Shown one piece after another: positions 55,888 to 64,000 of a stretch of DNA of 64,000 bases. The stretch is from Buchnera aphidicola str. G002 (Myzus persicae). Lineage in GTDB: Bacteria > Pseudomonadota > Gammaproteobacteria > Enterobacterales > Enterobacteriaceae. The stretch is taken from NCBI RefSeq assembly GCF_000521565.1, contig NZ_CP002701.1, positions 124,001 to 188,000 on the forward strand, in the 5' to 3' direction. The position numbers and the translations under genes were made by a program. The notes beneath the pieces were generated by a model. It ran no database searches and was not told the DNA's origin. It worked only from the letters and a program-made list of their open reading frames with translations. The number at the start of each line of letters is the position of its first letter. The stretch's first letter is position 1.

Positions 55888-56844
55888 GTGATTTATATTT
55901 CTTCTATGACATTACTTTGGAGCATTTTTTTTTTCTTTATTTTAATTATATTCATAATAGATCATTATATCTATAATCACAAAAAAATAGAGAGAAAAAA
56001 TTTAAAACATTCTTATTTTTATTATTTTCATTGGTTTTTTTTATCTTTATTTTTTTCTGTCATATTTTGGTTTTTAACTTATCAAAATAAAGGTAGTACG
56101 ATTGCCAATGAAAATATTGCATTGTTTTTTACAGGATATTTATTAGAAATATTACTTTCAATTGATAATGTTTTTGGATGGTTTCTTATTTTTAAATCTT
56201 TAAAGATACCAAAAATTTTTCAAAGAAAAATTTTATTGTATGGTGTATGGGGTGCGTTAATATTGCGTTCTATTTTAATTTTTTATGGAGAAATTTTATT
56301 TTCAAAATATAATTGGTTTTTGTACTTATTTGGTATATTTTTTGTATTTGCTAGTGCAAAGGTTATTTTTTTCAAAAATGAAGATTCTTCAAAAGAAAAA
56401 AAAAATCGAATGTTTTTTTTCTATAAAATTTTTAGAGTTTCAAAAGAAATTAATAGTAAAAAATTTTTTTTTATTATCAAAAAAAATAAGCTTTTTATAA
56501 CCCCTTTATTCTTATCTTTAATTGTAATAGAACTAAGTGATATTGTGTTTGCAATAGATAGTATTCCTGCCATTTTTTCTATTACTAATAATTTTTTTAT
56601 TATACTGACTTCAAACATTTTTTCAGTACTCGGTTTAAGATCAATGTATTTTTTTATATCGATAATAATAGATAAGAATCCCGAAATCGAATATGGATTG
56701 TCATTTGTATTAATGTTTATTGGATTTAAAATATTATTTTCAAAATTTTTTGTTATATCAACATTTATTACATTATTAACAATATCAATAATATTAATTA
56801 TTACATTTTTAATTAATAGAATTTTATATTTTAAAAAATATTAA
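55888..56844 (+). CDS. alx: TerC/Alx-family integral membrane protein (GTG start)
   Basis: Membrane protein of the TerC family; E. coli Alx is implicated in manganese export. The 318 residues (321 in E. coli Alx) have about nine helices and the acidic signatures LSIDNVFGWFLIF and ELSDIVFAIDSIPAIF, thought to bind metal. AGGAT at 55875-55879 lies eight bases before the GTG at 55888; the ATG at 55906 is too far from it. The 32-base gap to nuoN is too short for the riboswitch that precedes alx in E. coli, and the gene is probably read from the nuo transcript. Substrate is inferred only. Confidence 0.86.
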   Translation: MIYISSMTLLWSIFFFFILIIFIIDHYIYNHKKIERKNLKHSYFYYFHWFFLSLFFSVIFWFLTYQNKGSTIANENIALFFTGYLLEILLSIDNVFGWFLIFKSLKIPKIFQRKILLYGVWGALILRSILIFYGEILFSKYNWFLYLFGIFFVFASAKVIFFKNEDSSKEKKNRMFFFYKIFRVSKEINSKKFFFIIKKNKLFITPLFLSLIVIELSDIVFAIDSIPAIFSITNNFFIILTSNIFSVLGLRSMYFFISIIIDKNPEIEYGLSFVLMFIGFKILFSKFFVISTFITLLTISIILIITFLINRILYFKKY

Positions 56845-56955
56845 ATTATACATCTTTTAATAAAATATTTCTATTTTCAGTTTTATTTAATATGTATATA
56901 GAATAAAATTTTTTATATATAAAAAAATTAATATTATTTTCTATAAAATAATAAC

Positions 56956-58245
56956 ATGAATAATATACTTAATAAAAATAATTCTTTATCTATATGGTTA
57001 AAATATTTAGAAAAATTAGATAAAAAAATAATATTAGATCTTAACGAATTAAAATCTATTGCAAAAAAATTAGATTTATTAACTTTTAGAGCATTTATCT
57101 TTACTGTTGCAGGTACTAATGGTAAAGGTACAACATGTGCAATGTTGGAAAAGTTACTTTTAAATTCAGGTTATCAAGTAGGATTATATACTTCTCCTCA
57201 TCTTATTAGTTATTTAGAACGTGTTCGTATTAACGGTAGTGTTCTTACTTCAGAAGAACATATTAATTCTTTTCAGGAGATAGAAATAGCAAGGAATTCA
57301 ACTTTATTAAGTTATTTTGAATTTATTACACTTTCAGCGTTACTTTTATTTAAAAGATATTCATTAGATGTTATAATATTAGAAGTTGGTTTAGGTGGTC
57401 GTCTAGATGCTACTAATATTATAGATTCTAATTTATCTATAATTACTAATATAGAAATAGACCATAGTGTTTTATTAGGACATACTCGTTCAAGTATCGC
57501 TCGTGAAAAATCTGGTATTTTTAGAAAAAATAAAATATCTGTTATTGGAGAAATAAATATTCCAAGTACTATAGATCAAGAAGCTCAAGTAAAAAAAACT
57601 ATATTAAAAAAAAATAATAGAGATTGGTTTTTGGAAAAATATGATCATTATTGGAATTTTATTCATGAAGATATTAAATTATATGGTTTACCTAATACTC
57701 AGATACCAATTTCTAATACAGCTCTTGCATTAGCTGCGTTATATTATTCAGATTTTAAAATAAGTGAAAAAGTTATAAGAACAACAATTCCCTTTGTGCG
57801 ATTACCAGGAAGATTTCAAATTATTTCTGTTTGTCCTCATATTATTATTGATGTAGCTCATAATCTACATTCAGCTTTATATTTATTTAATAAAATAGAT
57901 AGTATGAATATAAAAGGTAAAATATATGCAATAGTAGGTATGTTAGAGGATAAAGATATCAATGGAATTGTTAATCCATTTAAAAGAAAAATTCACTATT
58001 GGTATGCTGCACCTTTAAAAACGTCACGTACTGCTACTATAAAACAATTAAAAAAATCTTTACCGTCTCATAATACAAAAATATTAAGCAGTATACATGA
58101 AACTTATAAAAAAGTACTTTTGTTAGTAAAAAAACAAGATGCTATTTTAGTTTTTGGTTCATTTTTTACTGTATCAGAATTTATTAAAGCAAAAAAATTA
58201 GAAGACAATATAAATATATTTAAAAATGCAATTTCGGAAAAATAA
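56956..58245 (+). CDS. folC: Bifunctional folylpolyglutamate / dihydrofolate synthase
   Basis: Adds glutamate to dihydropteroate and further glutamates to folates. The 429 residues (422 in E. coli) have the P-loop VAGTNGKGTTCAMLE, the YTSPHLISYLERVRING block, LEVGLGGRLDATNII and TNIEIDHSVLLG, and the C-terminal VAHNLHSA. Its stop overlaps the cvpA start (TAATG), as in the E. coli folC-dedD-cvpA order with two genes deleted. Confidence 0.95.
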   Translation: MNNILNKNNSLSIWLKYLEKLDKKIILDLNELKSIAKKLDLLTFRAFIFTVAGTNGKGTTCAMLEKLLLNSGYQVGLYTSPHLISYLERVRINGSVLTSEEHINSFQEIEIARNSTLLSYFEFITLSALLLFKRYSLDVIILEVGLGGRLDATNIIDSNLSIITNIEIDHSVLLGHTRSSIAREKSGIFRKNKISVIGEINIPSTIDQEAQVKKTILKKNNRDWFLEKYDHYWNFIHEDIKLYGLPNTQIPISNTALALAALYYSDFKISEKVIRTTIPFVRLPGRFQIISVCPHIIIDVAHNLHSALYLFNKIDSMNIKGKIYAIVGMLEDKDINGIVNPFKRKIHYWYAAPLKTSRTATIKQLKKSLPSHNTKILSSIHETYKKVLLLVKKQDAILVFGSFFTVSEFIKAKKLEDNINIFKNAISEK

Positions 58246-58694
58246 TGTTTTTAATAGATTATGTTATTATTTTTATTATCTTTGTTTCAGTATTCTTTGG
58301 TTTATTCCGTGGTTTTTTTAAAGAAATAATATCTTCTTTTTTTTGGTTTTTTAATTTTTATTTTTTTAATAAATATTATTATTTTAATTCTTTTTATATA
58401 GACGCTTTGCAAAATATTTTTTTAAAAAATAAAATTTCAATATTAGTTATATTTTTTTTTTATAAAAAAATATTAAATTATATTTCAAAAAAAATTATAA
58501 AAAAAATGAATTTTTCTTTTTTTAATATTGTTTTAGGCGGTTTTTTTGGAATATTTCGTAGTATGATAATCATATTTTTACTGCTTTTTATTTTTAAATA
58601 CTTTAGCAATATCGGCTATAATAATTATATAAAAAGTTCTATTGTAATGTCTGTTTTTTTTAAAATTACAAATTATTTTTTTATTTATTTTTGA
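58245..58694 (+). CDS. cvpA: CvpA, colicin V production-type membrane protein
   Basis: Small inner-membrane protein of unknown biochemical role. The 149 residues (162 in E. coli) show IDYVIIFIIFVSVFFGLFRGFFKE near the N-terminus and VLGGFFGIFRSM later, with four hydrophobic segments. The sequence is strongly biased to Phe, Ile and Lys, so similarity is modest, but synteny after folC supports it. Confidence 0.82.
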   Translation: MFLIDYVIIFIIFVSVFFGLFRGFFKEIISSFFWFFNFYFFNKYYYFNSFYIDALQNIFLKNKISILVIFFFYKKILNYISKKIIKKMNFSFFNIVLGGFFGIFRSMIIIFLLLFIFKYFSNIGYNNYIKSSIVMSVFFKITNYFFIYF

Positions 58695-58708
58695 TTTTTT
58701 CAAAAAAA

Positions 58709-58756
58709 CTAAGCACATTTTTAGTGTTAGTATATCTAAAATGATAGTGTGCTTAG
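58709..58756. terminator. Nested inverted repeats between convergent cvpA and prs
   Basis: Outer 9-bp arms CTAAGCACA (58709-58717) and TGTGCTTAG (58748-58756), with an inner pair TTTTAG (58719-58724) and CTAAAA (58736-58741). It fills half of the 95-base gap between convergent genes and may terminate both transcripts. Confidence 0.6.
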
Positions 58757-58789
58757 AATTATATAAATTAAATTATTATAGAAAATATT

Positions 58790-59767
<978 letters not shown>

Positions 59768-59829
59768 TCAATCAATAGTATTTTTTATTATAATATCGAT
59801 AAAAAATTTATATAAAAATATATTTTAAA

Positions 59830-60717
59830 TTAAGAAAATATATATTTTTTTTTATTAAGCATATTATGTAATGGTGAAATATTAACACTTTTCGCTATAA
59901 ACGATTTCATATTTTTTGGTATTAAAGAAAGAATTTTTTTTGCAGATTCTTTATCATTAAATTCTGAAAAAACACAAGATCCTGTACCAGTCATACGTGA
60001 GGGTGCATATAAAGATAACATTGAAAGTAATTTTTTTATTTTAATAAATTTTTTTTTTACGATATTTTCAAAATCATTACTAAAAGGTAAATTTAATAAT
60101 AATTTAATAGATTTTTTTGGAGTACTATGAGTTAAAAAAGGACTAGAAAACATATTTTTTGTTAATATTTGTATGCTAGGATATACTACTAAATACCATT
60201 TTTTTATTCGTTTAATTGGATATAATATATCTCCTATTCCTTGAATAACAGCGGTATTTCCTATAATGAAACCGGGTACATCTGTTCCTATTTTTAAACT
60301 AAATGTAGATAATTCTTGTAATGTAAATTTTGTGTTCCATAATTTATTTAATACAATCAAAGTTGTCGCAGCATTAGAAGAAGCTCCTCCTAATCCACTT
60401 CCAATAGGTATATTTTTTTTTAAAAATATTTTTGCCCCAAAATTAGTAGTATCTCTTTTATGATATAGCAATGCTTTTTCTTTTAATAACTGTGCCGCAT
60501 TCAGAATGCTATTTTTTTTGTTTAAAAGAGTTTTTTTTTCAGTAAACAAACTAATATTACCAGTTTTATTTGGAATTATTTTTAATGTATCTCCATAGTT
60601 AAGAAATTGAAATAAAGTTTGTATGTTATGATATCCGTCAAAACGTTTGCCAGTTACATATAAAAATAGATTAATTTTTGCAGGAGATGGCCATGTATGC
60701 AATATTTTAAATTTCAT
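59830..60717 (-). CDS. ispE: 4-diphosphocytidyl-2-C-methyl-D-erythritol kinase
   Basis: GHMP kinase of the MEP isoprenoid pathway. The 295 residues (283 in E. coli) have WPSPAKINLFLYVTGKRFDGYH, the glycine-rich ATP loop PIGSGLGGASSNAAT, IGTDVPGFI and SRMTGTGSCVFSEF. The E. coli neighbour lolB is missing; prfA is divergent across a 219-base AT-rich gap in which I see no gene. Confidence 0.95.
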   Translation of the reverse strand: MKFKILHTWPSPAKINLFLYVTGKRFDGYHNIQTLFQFLNYGDTLKIIPNKTGNISLFTEKKTLLNKKNSILNAAQLLKEKALLYHKRDTTNFGAKIFLKKNIPIGSGLGGASSNAATTLIVLNKLWNTKFTLQELSTFSLKIGTDVPGFIIGNTAVIQGIGDILYPIKRIKKWYLVVYPSIQILTKNMFSSPFLTHSTPKKSIKLLLNLPFSNDFENIVKKKFIKIKKLLSMLSLYAPSRMTGTGSCVFSEFNDKESAKKILSLIPKNMKSFIAKSVNISPLHNMLNKKKYIFS

Positions 60718-60936
60718 TTATTAATTCACAAAGCATTTTTTGATATTAGTTTGATTAAAATTACAATGAAAACATTAAAAATGATATAATTATTGTAATA
60801 TAAATATTATTAATATTACAGTTTTTAAAATTAAAAAAATATTTTTTTTATATATTCTATAATTTACTTATTAAATTTAATTCTATTAATTAAAAATTAT
60901 TTTTGAAAAGATACTAGTTGTAGATGGAAAAATTTT

Positions 60937-62019
60937 ATGAATAATTCTATTTTTAATAAATTACAATCTTTACGAAATCGGTATCAAGAAATTGAAATTT
61001 TGCTGACTCAAAAAAACATTTTTTCAAATCGAGAACAATTAAAAATTTTATCTCAAGAATATTTAAAACTTTCTGATATTATGAAATATTTTATAAAATG
61101 GGAAGAATTAGAAATTGATATAAAAAATATTCGTTCTTTATTCCAAGATGTAGAAATGCAGGATATAGCACAAGAAGAATTATGTTTATTTAATAAAAAA
61201 AAGAAAAAATTAGAAGAAAAGATTTATCAATTATTACTACCTGAAGATCCTAATGATAAAAATAGTTGCTTTATTGAAATAAGATCTGCAACAGGAGGAG
61301 ACGAATCTTGTATTTTTGCCGGTGAACTATTTAGAATGTATACAAGATATTCTGAATCTTATTCATGGAAAGTAGAAGTAATGCATACCAGTGAAGGTGA
61401 AAAAGGAGGATTTAAAGAAATAATAGCAAAAATTACAGGTAAAGGTGTTTGTGGTCGTTTAAAATTTGAATCTGGTGGGCATCGTGTGCAAAGAGTTCCA
61501 GAAACAGAATCACAAGGACGAATTCATACATCTACTTGTACTGTTGCTATTATGCCTGTAACTCCAAAAACCGAAAAAGAAGAAATTAATTTATCTGATT
61601 TAAAAATTGATACTTTTCGTTCTTCTGGTGCTGGAGGACAACATGTTAATACTACTGATTCTGCTATTCGAATTACTCATGTTCCTACTGGACATGTAGT
61701 TGAATGTCAAGATGAGAGATCACAACATAAAAATAAAGCAAAAGCTTTATCTATTTTATCGGCTCGTGTTTATTCTGCTAAGTTAGAAAAAGATCATGAA
61801 AAAAATGCTTCCATGAGACGACTTTTATTAGGAAGTGGTGAACGTTCAGATAGAAATAGAACATATAATTTTGCCCAGAATAGAATTACAGATCATAGAA
61901 TTCATCTAACTATATATAAACTAGATGAAGTATTACAAGGAAAGTTAGATTTATTAATTGAACCAATAATTAGAGAATATCAAGCAGATATGCTTTCTTC
62001 TTTATCTAAATCAGAATAA
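60937..62019 (+). CDS. prfA: Peptide chain release factor 1
   Basis: Terminates translation at UAA and UAG. The 360 residues equal E. coli, with the codon-recognition PxT motif (PET, in [11 protein letters not shown]) and catalytic GGQ near residues 233-235 ([14 protein letters not shown]). Its stop overlaps prmC, whose product methylates the GGQ glutamine. The E. coli upstream gene hemA is absent. Confidence 0.97.
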   Translation: MNNSIFNKLQSLRNRYQEIEILLTQKNIFSNREQLKILSQEYLKLSDIMKYFIKWEELEIDIKNIRSLFQDVEMQDIAQEELCLFNKKKKKLEEKIYQLLLPEDPNDKNSCFIEIRSATGGDESCIFAGELFRMYTRYSESYSWKVEVMHTSEGEKGGFKEIIAKITGKGVCGRLKFESGGHRVQRVPETESQGRIHTSTCTVAIMPVTPKTEKEEINLSDLKIDTFRSSGAGGQHVNTTDSAIRITHVPTGHVVECQDERSQHKNKAKALSILSARVYSAKLEKDHEKNASMRRLLLGSGERSDRNRTYNFAQNRITDHRIHLTIYKLDEVLQGKLDLLIEPIIREYQADMLSSLSKSE

Positions 62020-62852
62020 TGAATATTTTAAATTGGTTAAACAAAGCTATTAAAAAATTATCTAATGTTGATAACCCTAGATATGAAGCTGAATTTTTTT
62101 TAAGTTATGTTTCACAATATGATCGTACTTTTATTATAACTTCTGATAATATTCAATTAAGTAAAAAACAGTATCAATATTTAAATTATTTAATTTATCG
62201 TAGATCTTTAGGAGAACCTATAGCTTATATAATAAGAGAAAAAGAATTTTGGTCTTTGTCTTTACGTGTTTCATATGATACTCTTATTCCAAGACCTGAT
62301 ACAGAAATTTTAGTAGAACAAGCAGTATATAAAATTAAAAATAAGTCTAATGCTAAAATTCTTGATTTAGGAACTGGATGTGGAGCTATTGCTTTAGCTC
62401 TAGCAAGTGTTTATTCTGATTCTATTGTGATTGGTATCGATAAATCAAAAAAAGCTCTCAAAATTGCTGAAATGAATGCTCTTAAATTAAACATAAAAAA
62501 TGTTTTCTTTTTTTTTAGTAATTGGTTTTCGCATATAAATAAAAAATTTGATATTATCGTTAGTAATCCACCATATGTTAGTAAAAAAGAAATTAAATTG
62601 CTTTCACAAGATATTTTTTTTGAACCATTTGATGCTTTACTATCAGATAACAATGGATTATCAGATATTGAAAATATTATAAAACAAGCAAAACATTACC
62701 TATTTGTTAAAGGTTGGTTATTAATAGAGCATGGATGGAAACAAAAAACAAAAGTACAGCGTTTATTTAAAAAATATGATTTCTGTGAAATACAATCTTA
62801 TCAAGATTATGGAGGTAATGATCGTGTGACAATCGGTAAAAATATTGAATAA
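62019..62852 (+). CDS. prmC: Release factor glutamine methyltransferase (PrmC/HemK)
   Basis: Methylates the GGQ glutamine of release factors RF1 and RF2. The 277 residues equal E. coli, with SAM motif ILDLGTGCGAIALALA and the substrate motif SNPPYVS. It overlaps the prfA stop by one base (TAATG). Retention of this modification suggests that efficient termination still matters. Confidence 0.95.
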   Translation: MNILNWLNKAIKKLSNVDNPRYEAEFFLSYVSQYDRTFIITSDNIQLSKKQYQYLNYLIYRRSLGEPIAYIIREKEFWSLSLRVSYDTLIPRPDTEILVEQAVYKIKNKSNAKILDLGTGCGAIALALASVYSDSIVIGIDKSKKALKIAEMNALKLNIKNVFFFFSNWFSHINKKFDIIVSNPPYVSKKEIKLLSQDIFFEPFDALLSDNNGLSDIENIIKQAKHYLFVKGWLLIEHGWKQKTKVQRLFKKYDFCEIQSYQDYGGNDRVTIGKNIE

Positions 62853-63010
62853 AAACTACTTTGTTAAAAAAATTTTAAAAAATTTGTTGTATGAAAAACA
62901 ATAAAACAATAAAACAAGGTTATATATTAATATAAAATATATTAATCTTATAATCACTCATTATCATTTAAACTTTTAATTATTTAAAAAATATTAATAT
63001 TGCTAATAAT

Positions 63011-63820
63011 ATGAAATCTCTTTCTAATATTGATTTTTCTAAATTATCACTTTTTGAATCTATTATTACGGCTTCTCAAATAATTCGAGAAGATTTCCCT
63101 ACAAATTCTGTTTTATCTGAATTAAATAATAGAATACAAGAAGCTGAATCTTATATATCATCTGAATATGAGCCAAATCGACAATTAGAGAAATTGTTGG
63201 AATTATTTTATATTCATTGGAATTTTGGTGGTGCCAGTGGAGTTTATAAACTTTCAGATGCGCTATGGATTGATAATGTCCTAAAAACGCGTCAAGGTAC
63301 TGCAGTATCTTTAGGTATTGTGTTATTACATATTGCTCAAGAATTAAAATTGCCTTTAAATCCTGTTGTATTTCCAACACAACTAATTTTAAGAGCTGAT
63401 TGGATTAATAAAAAAAAATGGCTAATAAATCCCTTTAATGGAGATATTTTAGACAAACATACACTAGAAGTATGGTTAAAAGGTAATATTAGCCCAACAG
63501 CAGAATTGTATGAAAATGATTTATATAAAGCTGAGTCTATTACTGTTATTCGTAAGATGCTAGATATACTGAAATCTGCATTAATGGAAGAAAAAAAAAT
63601 GGAATTAGCATTAAATGTTACAAATTTATTATTGCAAATTGATCCTAATAATCCATATGAAATTCGTGATAGAGGTTTAATATATGCACAATTAGAATGT
63701 AATCATGTTGCTTTAACAGATTTAATTTATTTTGTAGAACATTGTCCCGAGGATCCTATTAGTGAAATTATTAAAATACAAATTCATTCTATTGAACAGA
63801 AAAAAGTTATATTACATTAA
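63011..63820 (+). CDS. sirB1: SirB1 (YchA), transglutaminase-like/TPR family protein
   Basis: Conserved protein with no firmly known function. The 269 residues match E. coli SirB1, with FNFGGASGVYKLSDALWIDNVLKTRQG-type core near residues 72-99 (transglutaminase-like fold, catalytic role unclear), and C-terminal TPR-like helices around LALNVTNLLLQIDPNNPYEIRDRG. It keeps the E. coli place after prmC, sirB2 being lost. Confidence 0.88.
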   Translation: MKSLSNIDFSKLSLFESIITASQIIREDFPTNSVLSELNNRIQEAESYISSEYEPNRQLEKLLELFYIHWNFGGASGVYKLSDALWIDNVLKTRQGTAVSLGIVLLHIAQELKLPLNPVVFPTQLILRADWINKKKWLINPFNGDILDKHTLEVWLKGNISPTAELYENDLYKAESITVIRKMLDILKSALMEEKKMELALNVTNLLLQIDPNNPYEIRDRGLIYAQLECNHVALTDLIYFVEHCPEDPISEIIKIQIHSIEQKKVILH

Positions 63821-63834
63821 AAATAATTTTTTAT

Positions 63835-64000
63835 TTATTGTGTAATTGGAGGATTACGTTTATGTACCGTATTTAAATATAATTTTTCAATGATTTTTTT
63901 GTTAACGATATCTATTTTTTTTCCTTCTAAATAAGAATCAATTGTATCATATGTCACACCTAAAATAGATTCGTCTTCTTGTTGTGGATATTTTTCTTCA
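63835..64000 (-). CDS. nadE: NH3-dependent NAD synthetase, 3' end
   Basis: Makes NAD from deamido-NAD with ammonia. Only the last 55 codons are in the window. On the minus strand the end reads [13 protein letters not shown] [20 protein letters not shown] and then [11 protein letters not shown] before the stop at 63835-63837, matching the C-terminus of E. coli NadE (ALGVTYEQIDDYLEGK, HKRRPPIT). It is convergent with sirB1, with 14 bases between the stops. Confidence 0.9.
   Translation of the reverse strand, partial: EEKYPQQEDESILGVTYDTIDSYLEGKKIDIVNKKIIEKLYLNTVHKRNPPITQ

Overview
The window is a stretch of chromosome from an AT-rich, gene-dense gammaproteobacterial endosymbiont. Protein similarity, gene order and the reduced E. 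coli-like operons point to Buchnera aphidicola, the primary symbiont of aphids. Nearly every reading frame is a recognisable Enterobacterales orthologue of normal length. Gaps between genes are very AT-rich. I found no insertion sequences, phage genes, CRISPR arrays, tRNA or rRNA genes. The gene blocks match pieces of E. coli order with the intervening genes deleted.

Layout. (1) 1-6.4 kb: 3' part of priA, tyrS, sufA (minus), ydiK, aroH. (2) 6.5-16.3 kb: the translation block thrS-infC-rpmI-rplT-pheS-pheT-ihfA, then queA-tgt-yajC. (3) 16.3-25.5 kb: glyQS (minus), folE, nfo, rplY, yabI (minus), surA-rsmA-apaH. (4) 25.5-36.9 kb, all minus: folA, carAB, dapB, ispH, lspA, ileS, ribF. (5) 37-40.6 kb: rpsT (plus), then dnaKJ (minus) behind a well conserved heat-shock promoter. 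(6) 40.9-55.9 kb: the complete 13-gene nuo operon for respiratory complex I. (7) 55.9-64 kb: a TerC/Alx membrane protein, folC, cvpA, prs and ispE (minus), prfA-prmC, sirB1, and the 3' end of nadE (minus).

The genes fit a nutritional symbiont: aromatic amino acid (aroH), lysine (dapB), arginine/pyrimidine (carAB), isoprenoid (ispE, ispH), flavin (ribF), folate (folE, folA, folC) and PRPP/NAD (prs, nadE) functions, plus NADH respiration and a large translation apparatus.

The most informative observations concern decay or conservation inside ordinary genes. PriA has lost all helicase ATPase motifs but keeps its zinc-binding cysteines. ThrRS and PheRS have lost their proofreading residues while IleRS keeps most of its own. 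nuoE is frameshifted at a run of nine A and needs slippage to be read. Conserved regulatory features include the AUU start of infC, UUG starts of carA and rpsT, a sigma-32 promoter before dnaK, and a 13-bp GC-rich perfect hairpin between dnaK and dnaJ. I found no convincing new multi-gene system here.
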